A DNA stretch of 64,000 nucleotides from UBA7672 sp963738625 (GTDB taxonomy: Bacteria; Pseudomonadota; Alphaproteobacteria; Caulobacterales; Hyphomonadaceae), in NCBI GenBank assembly GCA_963738625.1, contig CAVTXH010000002.1, forward strand, positions 1 through 64,000, in the 5' to 3' direction. The translations under genes were made by a program, and so were the position numbers. The notes below the pieces were generated by a model. That model made no database searches. It was given only the letters and a program-made list of their open reading frames with translations, and was not told the origin of the DNA. This document shows, in pieces, positions 42,053-53,100 of this stretch. How positions within the stretch are numbered: position 1 is the first letter of the stretch; each line of letters starts with the position of its first letter.

Positions 42053-43245
42053 AGCGCGCCTTCTCCCAATTGTGAGAGGCCGGTAAGAAACGCGCTCATC
42101 AGCCAGCCGGTGAACCCGCCCATGGTGAGAATGAGGATGGGGCCTGCTGCAGCTGCTGCCTGATCCAGACGACGAAGCGCGCGGTCAACTGCGATGTTTC
42201 CGGCGCGCGCAAGCATTTCGCCAAGCGCGCCGGTTTCCTCTCCGACACGCGCAAGCCGGAAAAGCTCCGGCGAGGCGCCAGAAATCGAGCCCAGCGCGTT
42301 GGCGACCGTGCGGCCGTCTCGCAGCGCCTGGCCTGAGGCGATGAACCGCTTTCTCCAGTGCGTGTTCGGCGCAGAGCCCGCCGCAAGGTCGATCGCCGTG
42401 GAGGCCGATGCGCCGCCGGCGAGCAGGGCGCCAAGCGTTCGCGCGAAGGCCCCGCAATTGATATCACGAACAATGTCGCTGAGGATCGGCAGGCGCGCAC
42501 GCAAGGCTGCAAGCGCTTCGCGAGCCGACGGGCGCTGCGCGACAAGGACGAAGGCTGCCACGAGCACAATGGCGGCGGCTAGAATACCGAGGCCGTGCCG
42601 CTGCAGGGTGTTGCCTACTGCCAGGACCAGTTTGAGGTCGCCGGGAGGGTTCGGCGCATCTTCCAGCAGCGGGGCAATGGCAGGCCCCGCAAAAGCGGCA
42701 AGCGCGATGATGGCGAATACCGACAGCGCCGCAAGGAAAGCCGGGTAGGCGAGGGCGCCGACGATGCGTTTGGAAAACTCAGATTGCCGGCGCAGTAGAT
42801 CGGCCGCAAAGCGGAGTGAATCTCCAAGACGGCCAGAGGCTTCGCCTGCACGCGCCAGCTCGGCGGCGAAGGCAAGATCGCCGCTCTCCTCCATGCGAGT
42901 CGCCCGGCCGAAGTCGGAGCCGGCATCCAGGCGCTCCGCCATCAGACGCGCAAGCTGGGCGGCGCGGACGGTCGATGCGCCGCTGGCCAGGACATCCAAT
43001 GCCCGGCGCAGGGGAACGCCGGCATCGTGAAGGGCTGCAAGATCGGCGAGAAACGTCGCCAGATCGCCACGCGAGATACGCGCACGCCCCATCGTAGCGT
43101 TCGCCTGTTTGAGATGGACGGCTGTTTCACCGCGCGCCGCAAGCGTTCTGACCGCCTCATCACGCGTATCGGCTTCGATGAGGCCGCTACGCGAGCGTCC
43201 CGATGAGGTAAGGGCCGAATAGCGAAAGCGCGTCATTGCGTTCAC
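42049..43245 (-). CDS. gspF: Type II secretion inner-membrane protein GspF
   Basis: 398 residues. Two cytoplasmic helical T2SSF domains (AALHDAGVPLRRALDVLASG, LLAGGASASTAIDLAAGSAP) are separated by membrane helices (RIVGALAYPAFLAALSVFAI) and end in a third (GPILILTMGGFTGWLMSAFL). The conserved GEETGALGEMLARAG-type motif is present (RVGEETGALGEM). It is the platform protein that the GspE ATPase acts on. Confidence 0.92.
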   Translation of the reverse strand: MNAMTRFRYSALTSSGRSRSGLIEADTRDEAVRTLAARGETAVHLKQANATMGRARISRGDLATFLADLAALHDAGVPLRRALDVLASGASTVRAAQLARLMAERLDAGSDFGRATRMEESGDLAFAAELARAGEASGRLGDSLRFAADLLRRQSEFSKRIVGALAYPAFLAALSVFAIIALAAFAGPAIAPLLEDAPNPPGDLKLVLAVGNTLQRHGLGILAAAIVLVAAFVLVAQRPSAREALAALRARLPILSDIVRDINCGAFARTLGALLAGGASASTAIDLAAGSAPNTHWRKRFIASGQALRDGRTVANALGSISGASPELFRLARVGEETGALGEMLARAGNIAVDRALRRLDQAAAAAGPILILTMGGFTGWLMSAFLTGLSQLGEGAL

Positions 43246-44984
43246 CCTGAAAGCGCCCTCAGAATCTCAGCGGATGTCGTAAGGCCGGATCGGGCCTTGT
43301 CTGCTCCATCGTCGCGAAGACGGGCGGACAGGCACGCCTCGGCCGCGCGATCGAGCGCGCCGAGGTCGCGAAGCTGCGTCAGAAAGTCGTCAGAGGCTTC
43401 GAACCCCTCGGCGATGGCAATGCGGCCGACAAATCCCGCCTCAAGGCACCTGGCGCATCCCACCGAGTCAAAGACGGTTGACCCAGGCGATATGGAAAGG
43501 AAGGCCGCTTCAGACTGGCTTGCGGCTCGCTCGCGACGGCAATGCGGGCACAGGCGCCGAACTAGGCGTTGTGAGAGAGCTCCTCGGAAACAGGCCGCAA
43601 GCTGGAACGGTTCAACGCCCATGTCGAGGAGGCGCGGAACCGCCCGAGGCGCATCGATCGCGTGCAGGGTGGCGAGCACCAGGTGGCCGGTAAGCGCAGC
43701 TTGAACCGCAGCGCGGGCTGTCTCTCCATCGCGGATCTCGCCGACCAGGATGACATCGGGGTCCTGTCGCAGGAAGGAACGTATCGCCGATGGAAACGTA
43801 ACGCCGGCTTTTGGCGCGCTCTGGACCTGTGTCACATGGTCGAAGTGGAACTCTACCGGGTCCTCGATCGTCAGGATCTTGCGAGACGTCTTTCGCATCG
43901 CTTCGAGGCCGGCATAGAGCGTGGTTGTCTTGCCCGAACCGGTGGGTCCGGTGACCAGGAACAATCCATGCGGCCAGGTGATCGCCCGTTCGAGCAGGGC
44001 CCGCTCAGCGGTCGAGAATCCGAGGCTTTCGAAGCTGAGACGCACCTCGCCGCGGTCGAGTATCCTGAGGACGGCGGCTTCGCCATTGACCGAAGGGACG
44101 ATCGACACGCGAAGATCGATCGGCCGGCCGCCGACAACGATCGTGGTGCGGCCATCCTGCGCTGCGCGTCTCTCACCGAGGTCGAGGTCGGCGATAACCT
44201 TGATGCGCGCCAGAACTGAGGAGGCCGCAGCAAGCGGTTCTTCGGCGACCGTCTCCAGGACGCCATCGATCCGGAACCGGATGCACAGGACCGTCGATCG
44301 CGGCTCTATATGGACATCCGACGCGCGGCGCTCGACGGCGGCCGCCAGCCAGCTTGCCACTCTTCGGGCCACAGGCGCATCACGGTCGAACTCGACGGCC
44401 GCATCGCTCTGTCCCTTCTCGCGTTCGGCAACCTCATGCGCCCAGGCGCTTCCAACGTCCTCATAGGCTTCCGCAAACAGCCGTCTCTGTTCGCTGGCTC
44501 TGAGGACCGATACCAGGACTCTGCGCCCGGTCGCAAAGCGCGCGCCGCGGATCGCCTCGTCATCGAACGGGTCCACCAGCCCCAGATGAAGCTCGTCATC
44601 GGCGCTCTCGAAGACCAGGCAGCGGTGAAAGCGCATGAACGATGGCGAAAAGATTCTTCCGACATCCCGATCCACCGATCCACTGGCCACGGCAAGGCCG
44701 GACACGTCGAGGAAGGCCGCCTGAAGGTCTGTATCGCTCACAGCCCCAAGACGATTGAGCGCCAGAGGCAGGGGCTCGCGGTTGAACCCTGCTGCGCGCG
44801 CGGCCGCCGCCTCTGCATTCGCCGCCAGCCCGGCATTTTGCCGGAGCCAATCAAGGACCCGGGCGTAGGCTGAGACCTCTCCCGTCGGCTCTATCGGATC
44901 AGTTGCAGCAATGCCGGCGGATCCCGCGGCGGTCGTATCTGCAGGCGGGTCAAGGAAGGGCGGGGGACCGTCGCGTGGCGCCAT
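43242..44984 (-). CDS. gspE: Type II secretion ATPase GspE
   Basis: 580 residues. An N-terminal MshEN-type domain (AAFLDVSGLAVASGSVDRDV) is followed by the motor domain. Walker A is VTGPTGSGKTTTLYAGL, the Asp box is KILTIEDPVEFHF, Walker B is DVILVGEIRDGETA, and the His box is VLATLHAIDAP. The zinc site near the C-terminus has CPHC and CARC pairs. All catalytic elements are intact. A Pro/Ala-rich 60-residue N-terminal extension is unusual. Confidence 0.93.
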   Translation of the reverse strand: MAPRDGPPPFLDPPADTTAAGSAGIAATDPIEPTGEVSAYARVLDWLRQNAGLAANAEAAAARAAGFNREPLPLALNRLGAVSDTDLQAAFLDVSGLAVASGSVDRDVGRIFSPSFMRFHRCLVFESADDELHLGLVDPFDDEAIRGARFATGRRVLVSVLRASEQRRLFAEAYEDVGSAWAHEVAEREKGQSDAAVEFDRDAPVARRVASWLAAAVERRASDVHIEPRSTVLCIRFRIDGVLETVAEEPLAAASSVLARIKVIADLDLGERRAAQDGRTTIVVGGRPIDLRVSIVPSVNGEAAVLRILDRGEVRLSFESLGFSTAERALLERAITWPHGLFLVTGPTGSGKTTTLYAGLEAMRKTSRKILTIEDPVEFHFDHVTQVQSAPKAGVTFPSAIRSFLRQDPDVILVGEIRDGETARAAVQAALTGHLVLATLHAIDAPRAVPRLLDMGVEPFQLAACFRGALSQRLVRRLCPHCRRERAASQSEAAFLSISPGSTVFDSVGCARCLEAGFVGRIAIAEGFEASDDFLTQLRDLGALDRAAEACLSARLRDDGADKARSGLTTSAEILRALSG

Positions 44985-44987
44985 GGC

Positions 44988-45425
44988 TCATGTCGATCTG
45001 ATATCGGCATCGGCGCCTTCGCCGCCCTCAGCGCCATCGGCACCCAAGGTAACGATGGCAGGAGGCGCATTGGCGGTTGCGGAAGGCGATATCAGAAACC
45101 GGCGTCCCCAGGGGTCGATGAGTGTTTTTGCGGACCGCACGTAAGGACCGTTCCAGCCCTTGACGCCTTCCGGGATCGTAAGAAGCGCCTCAATGCCTTC
45201 CTCCGGCGTCGGATACCGTCCGACATCGATGAAGAAATCATCGAGCGCAGCGGCGAGCGTGTCGACATGAAGCTGGGCGGTCCGCGTCTTGGCGGTGTTG
45301 AAGCGGCCGAGTATCTGGGGTGTCACCGCGGCAGCTATAAGTGCGAGCACGACGATCACGACAAGCAGCTCTGTCAGCGTGTAGCCGGCCTCGCCATCGC
45401 CTGGGATTGCTCTATTGCGTTTCAT
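44988..45425 (-). CDS. gspG: Major pseudopilin GspG
   Basis: 145 residues. The signature EAGYTLTELLVVIVVLALIA has Tyr rather than Phe at +1 and Glu at +5. The GspG-specific middle is present (GRYPTPEEGIEALLTIPEGV, WNGPYV, LIDPWGRRFLI), and the end has the calcium-loop region TLGADGAEGGEGADADI. It is the main subunit of the pseudopilus. It overlaps gspK by 14 bases. Confidence 0.92.
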   Translation of the reverse strand: MKRNRAIPGDGEAGYTLTELLVVIVVLALIAAAVTPQILGRFNTAKTRTAQLHVDTLAAALDDFFIDVGRYPTPEEGIEALLTIPEGVKGWNGPYVRSAKTLIDPWGRRFLISPSATANAPPAIVTLGADGAEGGEGADADIRST

Positions 45426-46116
45426 TGCAGCGCTCCTCGCCCTTGGTGCGGATATGCCTCCAGTCGAGAACTTTTGTGGGGGCCGCCGGGTCCCCCGTCA
45501 TGATCACGGTTGCTGCCAGGCCGCGCGCGGGTTCGTCAGCGGTCCAGACTTCGAGATAGAGCCGCGCGCCGGCAGCGGGCCGGCCGATCCCGTGGGTCTG
45601 CTCCTCAGGCTTGTAGTCTGTGCGTCCACCGAACGCGGTCAAGATGGAATAAAGACAATCCCGATCCGCCCCGGCCGGCGCTATATCATCCAACAGCCTG
45701 ACCGGCTCTTTGCTGGATCGATGCTCCTGAATGGCGGCCCTGATTCCTGAGCGAGTATCCTGTGCGATGCCGGCATCAAGGAGTCTTGCCTCGATCGCTT
45801 CGGGAGAGGCGAGATTGATATCGAGTTTGAGGCTTTCAAAGGATGCCTCAGCTTTTACGGTCTTGCCGAAGACGTCGATGGTCTCCGGGCCTTCGAACTG
45901 CAGCTTCCGCCGCCGGGGATCCTGGGCAAGCTGTGAGCTCACTATGAGGACCGCGGATCGCAACACGGCGTCGGCCGAGGCCTCACGTTCTGCGCCTTTC
46001 ACGCGGCGCAGCGCATCCGCCGATGTCGAAACCAGCGCTGCCGCCACCAGACTGATGGCAAGCAGGACCGTAAGGGCAGACGCCAGAATGTAGCCCTCTT
46101 CCTTGCGCGGGCTCAC
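45412..46116 (-). CDS. gspK: Pseudopilin GspK
   Basis: 234 residues, shorter than typical GspK (about 300 or more). The signature EEGYILASALTVLLAISLVA lacks the usual Glu at +5, as expected for the tip-capping GspK. The SAM-like insert is visible (LDINLASPEAIEARLLDAGI, IRAAIQEHRS). It overlaps gspD by four bases. Confidence 0.82.
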   Translation of the reverse strand: MSPRKEEGYILASALTVLLAISLVAAALVSTSADALRRVKGAEREASADAVLRSAVLIVSSQLAQDPRRRKLQFEGPETIDVFGKTVKAEASFESLKLDINLASPEAIEARLLDAGIAQDTRSGIRAAIQEHRSSKEPVRLLDDIAPAGADRDCLYSILTAFGGRTDYKPEEQTHGIGRPAAGARLYLEVWTADEPARGLAATVIMTGDPAAPTKVLDWRHIRTKGEERCNETQ

Positions 46117-48170
46117 CGCGTCAACTCCTTCTCGAGCTTTCGAAACGCCAGGCGGAGCTCGTCGGTCGCTTCGACTGCAGCCTGACCGTCAACCAGGAGA
46201 CGCGGTGTAATGAACACGACGAGTTCTGTCCGCTTGACGATTCTGGTGTCCGATCGGAACAGCTGACCCAGAAGCGGGATGTCTTTCAGGATCGGAATGC
46301 CGGTGACCGCTCCTGTGCGGCTTGTCGAAATGAGGCCGCCGAGGGCAACGGATGCGCCGGAAGGCACCAGAAGCGTGCTCTCGATCTTGCGCTGCTGGAT
46401 TGTCGGCGAGTCGATGCCGGAGGAGGTCGTGCGCGCGACCTGGGACACCTCCTGAGCTACTTTAAGCTCAATCATTCCGCCGCCTCGAACCCGAGGCACA
46501 ACCTCGAGGATCACGCCAGTATCGCGATAGACAGTCTGGTTGACGATCGGAGCATCCGGATCCGTGACGGAGATCGCGGTCTGGGTGACGATCGGAACCT
46601 GGTCGCCGATCTGGAGATTTGCAGGCTCATTGTTGAGCGCCATAAGGCTTGGACGGGAGATCACCTCGACCTTGGTCACCGACGCCAGGAGGTTGAGAGC
46701 CGCCTCGATGTCGGTGTTGACATAGGTCAGGGCAAAGCCTGGAAACTGCGTCGTGACCTGTCCGTTCGGCGCATCGGTAAAGGTCCCGACAAACCTCTCC
46801 TCAATGCCGCGCCAGTTGATGCCGTATTGAAGTTCATCGTCCAGCGTCACCTCGACGATGGCCGCTTCGATCAGCACCTGCGGCATCGGCTGGTCGAGCG
46901 CTTCGAGCAGCAATCGCGCTTCAGCGAGTTGGTCGCTCTCGCCCCGCACGATCACGGCGTTCTGCTGTTTGTTCGTTGTGACGGAAAGCCCGGCGCTTGA
47001 GATTGCGGTGGCTGGGCTGGAAGCCGCCTCAGGCGATTGGCTCAGACTCGATGGCCGCTCGCCAGCTCTGGAAAAGGCAGGCGTAGCTCCCAAGGTTGAG
47101 GGGACGTTGTCGGGCGCTTGCGGTGCAGCGGGACTGTCGCTCCCGGGGCTCGACGATCCGAGTGATCTTGCGAGCGCTTCAGCGGCCATGTGCCTCGCGC
47201 GATAGATCAGGAGTCCCGGAGAGACGTTGGCGCTCGGCACATCCAGACGGGAGAGCCATCCCTGAATTGTGCCGATCATCTGCGGGTTGCGAGCGAGCAC
47301 GATAAGCGTCGAAAGCCGGCCCACAGGAATGAAATCGGCCTGATCGAAGGAGGGCCCAAGCAGCGGCCGCAACTCTCCGATCATGTCATGTGGCGTAACG
47401 TTGGTCAGCTTGAAGGCCGCCGTGGAAACCTGGGAAAACCAGTCCACATCGAACATGGCGGCCGCCGAGGAAGCAGCCGTAATCGCCGCCTCGTCCCCGC
47501 GAATGATCAGGAAGCGCCGGCGATCATCGGTTTGCGCAATCGTTGCCGAGGGGGCGAAGGGCGATATCAGGGGGCCGAGTTGGGAGGGGGTGATGAACTT
47601 TGGCGTAAGCACCACAGCGCCTCCGCCGGAAGGGGAGGGCTGGCCCGGCTCGATGGCGGCGGCCTGCACTGAGGCGTTCTGACCCGATGCCCGCGCAATC
47701 GCAACGAAATCGCCCCTGTCGATCACCGCAATACCCAAAGATCGAAGCGCGGTTCGCAAGGCTTCTATCGCGGCGAGGCGCGACTGAATGTTATCGACCC
47801 GCATCGTCACCAGGCCGGAGACATCGGGCGCAATCGAGTAGTCGATCTTGAGAAACTCGCCCAGCACCTGGTTGACGACGGTCGCGATATCCGCTCCGAC
47901 ATAGGTCGCCGAGAACGGTTCATCGGTCTGGAAATCCACACTGCTGCTTGCCGCGGCCTGTTGGCCGCGCTGCACGAACTGGCCAGGGCGCAGCTGCTGC
48001 TGTTCTTGCGGAGGCGATACGACTTCCTGGGCGCTCGCTCCCAGAGTTACCTGAAGCGCCCAATACCCGAGCATGCACAGCACAAGCGTTGAAATCGGCG
48101 ACAGAAGCCGTTGCGGCCCAGCGGGCCTGATGGGCGGAGCAGTCGCAGAGGTCTGAAACGTCATGTCCAC
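46113..48170 (-). CDS. gspD: Type II secretin GspD
   Basis: 685 residues from GTG 48170, or 683 from ATG 48164. The N-terminal hydrophobic segment LLSPISTLVLCMLGYWALQV is a signal or anchor. N0 (FQTDEPFSATYVGADIATVV) and three N1-N3 domains follow, separated by an Ala/Ser/Pro linker (PGSDSPAAPQAPDNVPSTLG). The secretin gate domain has VPIVTQTAISVTDPDAPIV, VPSGASVALGGLISTSRTG and IPILKDIPLLGQLFRSD. It forms the outer-membrane channel. No pilotin gene is seen. First gene of the operon. Confidence 0.93.
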   Translation of the reverse strand: MDMTFQTSATAPPIRPAGPQRLLSPISTLVLCMLGYWALQVTLGASAQEVVSPPQEQQQLRPGQFVQRGQQAAASSSVDFQTDEPFSATYVGADIATVVNQVLGEFLKIDYSIAPDVSGLVTMRVDNIQSRLAAIEALRTALRSLGIAVIDRGDFVAIARASGQNASVQAAAIEPGQPSPSGGGAVVLTPKFITPSQLGPLISPFAPSATIAQTDDRRRFLIIRGDEAAITAASSAAAMFDVDWFSQVSTAAFKLTNVTPHDMIGELRPLLGPSFDQADFIPVGRLSTLIVLARNPQMIGTIQGWLSRLDVPSANVSPGLLIYRARHMAAEALARSLGSSSPGSDSPAAPQAPDNVPSTLGATPAFSRAGERPSSLSQSPEAASSPATAISSAGLSVTTNKQQNAVIVRGESDQLAEARLLLEALDQPMPQVLIEAAIVEVTLDDELQYGINWRGIEERFVGTFTDAPNGQVTTQFPGFALTYVNTDIEAALNLLASVTKVEVISRPSLMALNNEPANLQIGDQVPIVTQTAISVTDPDAPIVNQTVYRDTGVILEVVPRVRGGGMIELKVAQEVSQVARTTSSGIDSPTIQQRKIESTLLVPSGASVALGGLISTSRTGAVTGIPILKDIPLLGQLFRSDTRIVKRTELVVFITPRLLVDGQAAVEATDELRLAFRKLEKELTR

Positions 48171-48689
48171 CCCCGCACTGGATGCTCACAAGTGTCAACA
48201 CGATCATGCAATACCTCAAGGTGCAATCGCCGGGTTGATGCGCAGCTTGCGAAGTGATGCACGAGCTCGCGATATCTGACTCCCACCGCGTCGCCTAACG
48301 CGCGGCTCATCATCAAGCGCAGCACGCGTGCGATCTGTCTGATAGTTGCGACGATCGCAATTTCATTCTGTCACTCGAACGAAATCGAAAAAAGATTCTG
48401 CATCGACTGGCGCTGATTCCGGATTCGTGTTCCGCTCAGCGCGTGAGTACGAAGTGAAGTGTTTGCGTGTTGGGGGATTGAGTGAAGCGTGCGCTTCCTG
48501 TGCTTCGTGACTCGGCGCCGATTGGCGCCGTCTTCTGGATTTTCCCTGATACCCAACGTTCAGCCGTCAGCGTCGTATCGGTGCGATGCTTCCGATGCGT
48601 TGTGCGTTGTTTGCGAACGAGTTGGTTCGGTCGATTTCCATTCAGACGGGTTGTGCGCTTGAGCGATTGCTGAATCCAAGGAGGAGTTG
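48171..48689. promoter_or_regulatory. Divergent promoter region between gspD and the YD/Ig-repeat operon
   Basis: About 520 bases with no supported gene. It must hold promoters for both operons. Two inverted repeats stand out: TGCGA-CGA-TCGCA near 48348-48360, and CGGCGCC (48513-48519) with GGCGCCG around GATT. The right end carries AAGGAGG (48679-48685), the ribosome binding site of the next gene. No -35/-10 pair is assigned. Confidence 0.4.
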
Positions 48690-50117
48690 ATGACCGTCGA
48701 TCGTCGCAAGGCGCTAGCGGGACTGGCTTCATCGGGTGTATTCGCATCGTTGATTCCGCAAGACGCGTTCGCTGTTACCTACGAGTACGACGCGCTCGGC
48801 CGACTCCGGAAAGTCACTTACGACGACGGCCGCGTCGTTCAATACACCTACGATGCCGCTGACAATCGCACGCAGGTGGTAAGCGTCACCGGGGCGCCCG
48901 TCGGAACACTGTCCGCAGGTCCGGCGCAAATTCAGCTTGGCGGTTCGTCGCTGCTGTCATGGACCACGACCAACGCAGCCACGGCCTCGATAAACAACGG
49001 CGTTGGCTCGGTAAGCCCCATCGCGGCGGGCTCCATATCCGTATCGCCGGCGGTGAACACGACCTATGTGCTTACGGTGTCCGGAATTGCAGGGCAGACG
49101 ACAGCCCAGACAACGGTGACGATTGCACCTCCCACCGCGTTGATGTCCGCGAATCCAACGACAGTGAGCCTCGGCAGCCCCTCAACTCTGACGTGGAGCA
49201 CCACGGGCGCCACGAGCGTGTCCATCAGCAACGGCGTCGGCAGCGTTGCGGCGAGCGGTTCCGTGCAGGTTTCACCAACTGCAACAACGGCCTATGTGCT
49301 TACGGCGACCGGGCCTGGAGGGCAGACGACGGCTCAAGCGACCGTAACGATTTCGCCGCCGACCGCGTCTATGTCTGCAAGTCCGACGACCGTTGGTCTT
49401 GGTAGTCCCACCACGCTCACGTGGAGCACAACGAGCGCCGCGAGCGTGTCCATCAACAATGGCGTTGGAATTGTCGCTGCCAGCGGCTCCATGCAGGTCA
49501 CGCCCACAACGAACACGACTTATGTTCTTACGGCGACTGGGCCAAGCGGGCAGGCAACCGCTCAGGCTGGCGTCGCGATAGCTGCTCCGACAGCATCGCT
49601 GTCTGCAAGCCCAACATCGATACTGGCAGGCAACCTAGCGTATCTGACGTGGGGTGCGACGAACGGAACGAGCGCGTCCATCAGCAACGGCGTCGGCGCC
49701 GTGTCGCCTGTTTCGGGCGGTTCTGTCGGCGTCCAGCCGGCAACGACAACGACGTACACGTTGACCGTCACAGGACCGGGCGGACAAATAACAGCTCAAG
49801 CTACGGTGACCGTTACTCCTCAACCGCTGTCGGCAACCGCGACCCCGACGCTCTGGGAAGTGCCTGGGCCGGGCCAGGAGCCCCCGCCGGCACAGGCCTT
49901 GGCTTCAGGCGGCACGCCTCCGTACAGCTATCAGTGGCAGCGCGTTTCCGGCAGCACAGCTACCACAGCCTCGACTCCAAATTCTTTCGACACAAGCTTT
50001 GTCACGACGGGGACCGTTGGGCCACCCCGAGTATCTACATGGCGCTGCCAGATCACCGATGCAGCAAGCACCGTCGTTTTCACCAACAACATTACGGTAC
50101 GTGTCTACGTCAACTGA
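48690..50117 (+). CDS. Tat-signal protein with one YD repeat and four Ig-like repeats
   Basis: 475 residues from ATG 48690, with AAGGAGG at the right distance. Residues 1-27 are a Tat signal (DRRKALAGLASSGVFASL, cleavage near AFA). Next comes one Rhs/YD repeat (YEYDALGRLRKVTYDDGR, YTYDAADNRTQ). Four tandem beta-sandwich units of about 78 residues follow, each with LTWSTT...SINNGVG...GS..V.P...TTYVLTATGPGGQTTAQ. A final Ig-like domain has PYSYQWQRVSG. The gene is 17 bases upstream of the large Rhs gene. An extracellular structural or adhesive partner of the Rhs protein is likely. Confidence 0.75.
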   Translation: MTVDRRKALAGLASSGVFASLIPQDAFAVTYEYDALGRLRKVTYDDGRVVQYTYDAADNRTQVVSVTGAPVGTLSAGPAQIQLGGSSLLSWTTTNAATASINNGVGSVSPIAAGSISVSPAVNTTYVLTVSGIAGQTTAQTTVTIAPPTALMSANPTTVSLGSPSTLTWSTTGATSVSISNGVGSVAASGSVQVSPTATTAYVLTATGPGGQTTAQATVTISPPTASMSASPTTVGLGSPTTLTWSTTSAASVSINNGVGIVAASGSMQVTPTTNTTYVLTATGPSGQATAQAGVAIAAPTASLSASPTSILAGNLAYLTWGATNGTSASISNGVGAVSPVSGGSVGVQPATTTTYTLTVTGPGGQITAQATVTVTPQPLSATATPTLWEVPGPGQEPPPAQALASGGTPPYSYQWQRVSGSTATTASTPNSFDTSFVTTGTVGPPRVSTWRCQITDAASTVVFTNNITVRVYVN

Positions 50118-50134
50118 ACAGCAGGGGTAAGAAG

Positions 50135-53100
50135 ATGTCGAAACGCATTTTTCTTTTTGCCGCGGCGCTGTTCTCTGCGTCGCTCATATCTCCGAGCGCT
50201 GCGGCGCTGCCGATTGAAAATTGCACGACCATCGTCGGCGGCAGCGCGGCTCCAACCAGCGCCGGGATTTCGGCGCCTCCCGTGTTCAACCCCGTCGACG
50301 CACTGGGTGTGAATCTTCAGTCCGGAAAGCTGACGGCGTCTTCGCCGCAGATCTCGATCGGCCCCAGAGAAAGGCCTGGCCTGACCTTCGCTCGGTCGTA
50401 CTCTGGCGGGCGCACGGACTTTGATCGCTGGGACGACAATTTCGTCGCGACGCTGAGCACCAAGCCGATTGCTTGCGGCCCGACGCCGTACAACGTGCTG
50501 TGGACCGCCGTCGTCAACGGGTCGACATATCAGTTCTTCAAGTACACTACCGGCCTCGACCAGGAATTTCATGCGATCGCGGGCGGCGGCGAAAAACTCG
50601 CGCCGCGCGCAGGCGGCGGATATCAGCTGACACTGTCCGACGGCACGGTGGTGGCCTACACAGGGCCCGGCGGACTAGGTGCTCAATACGCCAACATGGC
50701 GCGAGCATCGTCCGTCACGATGCCGGATGGCGAGGTTCACACATACCACTACGTCGTGGCTGGCATCTACACGCGCCTGCAGTCTGTAACGACTAACCTC
50801 GGCTATCAGGCTCACTTCCAGTACGCATCGCCGACCAGCATTTCATTGCAGAAAGTCACGCTGCTGAACAACGCGTTCGAATCCTGCGGCGTCACCGCAG
50901 AGTCGTGCGGCACGCTGTCCTACACGTGGCCATCGCTGACTATCGCAGCATCATCGGCGCAGGTCACAATCACCGACAACCTCAATCAGGCCATTGTCTA
51001 CAACCTCAGCGCGTCTGGCATCACGTCGATCCGGAAGGCCGCCCATCCCTCTCAGGACTGGATTTCTGTAACTTATTTTGGGGTTACATATACCGGAAGA
51101 GTCCAAACGGTGACCCGTGAAGGGGCGAGCTGGACCTACAGCTATACCGATGTGCCGATACAAAATAATCCGGGCCTCATGCAGTATACCAATGTCCGGC
51201 AGGATCCGTTAGGCGGGACAACTACCGCGGTGATGGAAACTGACGAGATCATTTTGTGGGGAAATGGCATTGTAGCCATTAGGCTCAAGCAGGTAACAGA
51301 TCCCTCGGGCTACGTAACCCAATATGGCTGGAACTCGTATGGCCGCCTGGCGTTGGTCACAAACCCTCGCGGCGACCAGATCGGCTTGAACCGGGATATC
51401 CACGGCAACATCACCTCGCTGACGCGATATCCAATTCCCGGCTCCGGAGAAAGCCAGACAACCGAGAATGCCGCCTATCCGGGCGTGGGAGCGGGGCCTT
51501 GGGGAACCGGCACATGCGCAAATCCCAAGACATGCAATCAACCCACGACAATCACAGACGCACGCGGCTTCGTGACGTCGTTCACCTACGATGCTGGCCA
51601 CGGCGGCGTGCTCACCGTTACCAAGCCAGCGCCTGCTTCTGGCCCCTATGCCAGCATCCAGCCGCAGACGCGCAATACGTACAGCAACAACGGCACCGCA
51701 ATATTCCGGCTAGTGTCGAGTTCGACCTGCGCCACGACCAGTTCCTGTGCTGGAACAGCAGGCGAGACTGTCGTTGACACCGTCTACGATACGCAGCGTA
51801 AACCGACGACCGCAACAACGCGCGCTGGCAACTCATCCATCAGTTCGACGACGACGACCACCTACACGCCGCAGGGCGATGTCGCGACTGTCGACGGCCC
51901 GCTCGCCGGAACCGCAGACACCGTCTACGCCTATTTCGACGGGATGCGCCGGCCTCGTGCCTCCGTCACGCCGGACCCCGACGGCGCAGGTCCGCTGCTC
52001 TACGGCGTCACCAGGACGACGTACGACGCCGACAGCAATCCGACGCTGATTGAAAAAGGCGAGGTGGGCGCACCTGCGAGCTGGAACTCGCTAACCGTCT
52101 ATGCGCGCTCGACGCTCGAATACGACGTGTTCGGCCGCAAGGTTCGCCAGAACGAGATCAACCTCGCGACCGGCCTGCCCGAGGCGGTGGCGCAGACTAG
52201 TTATGATGTCGAAGGCCGCATCGACTGCGTCGCCCAGCGCATGAATGCCGCGGTCTACGGCTCTTTGCCCACGGCCTGTTCTCACAGCACCGCCGGGTCA
52301 TTTGGACCGGACCGGATCGTGAAAACAATCTATGCCGCCAATGGCGACGTCTTGAAACTCCAGTCCGGCTACGGCACTGCTCTGCAGCGCGACGAACGAA
52401 CGATGACCTATCTGGCGCCGGGGCTGGTCGGAACGATCAAGGACGCCGCCAACAACCTGACGACCAACGAGTATGACGGGTTCAACCGCCTCAAAAAGAT
52501 GCGCTATCCCGTCGCGACCGTTGGCGCCAACTCCAGCTCGACGACCGACTACGAACAGTTGACCTACGACGCGGCCGGCAACATCACCTCGGAGCGCCGG
52601 CGCGATGGCCTCATCGTCGCCAACACCATCGACAATCTCAACCGGGTTCGGGTGAAGGATCTGCCGGGGACCGAGCCCGACGTCACCAACTCCTACGACA
52701 ATCTCGATCACCTGATATCGGCCAGCAGCAGCGCGGGAGTCGTCTCGTGGACATACGATGCGCTGGGTCGCGTTACGGCCGAGACGCAGCCGAACGGCGT
52801 GGTGTCGTACGCATACAATGCCGCCGGCCAGCGCACGCAGCTGACCTATCCCGGCGCCGGCTTCTCCACGAACTACCAGTATCAGAACGATGGCCAACTC
52901 AAGCTCATCGGCCTCAACGGCGCCACGACCGGATCCGACGTCCTGGCGACGTTCTACTACGGCCAGCTCGGCCATCGAACGTCTGCTTGTCGCAGTGTGG
53001 GCACGTCGGCTGCGTGCACCGGCGGCGCCCGTACTGTCTTCGGATACGACGCGCTATGGCGTCTCGGCGGGTTCAGCCACGATCTCGTGACAGGCGCTTC

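Noticed and set aside
49421..50134. Upstream extension of the large Rhs frame
   Set aside because: The first 238 codons overlap the Ig-repeat gene in another frame and read as an Arg/Cys-rich shadow. The signal peptide begins at 50135 after a ribosome binding site.
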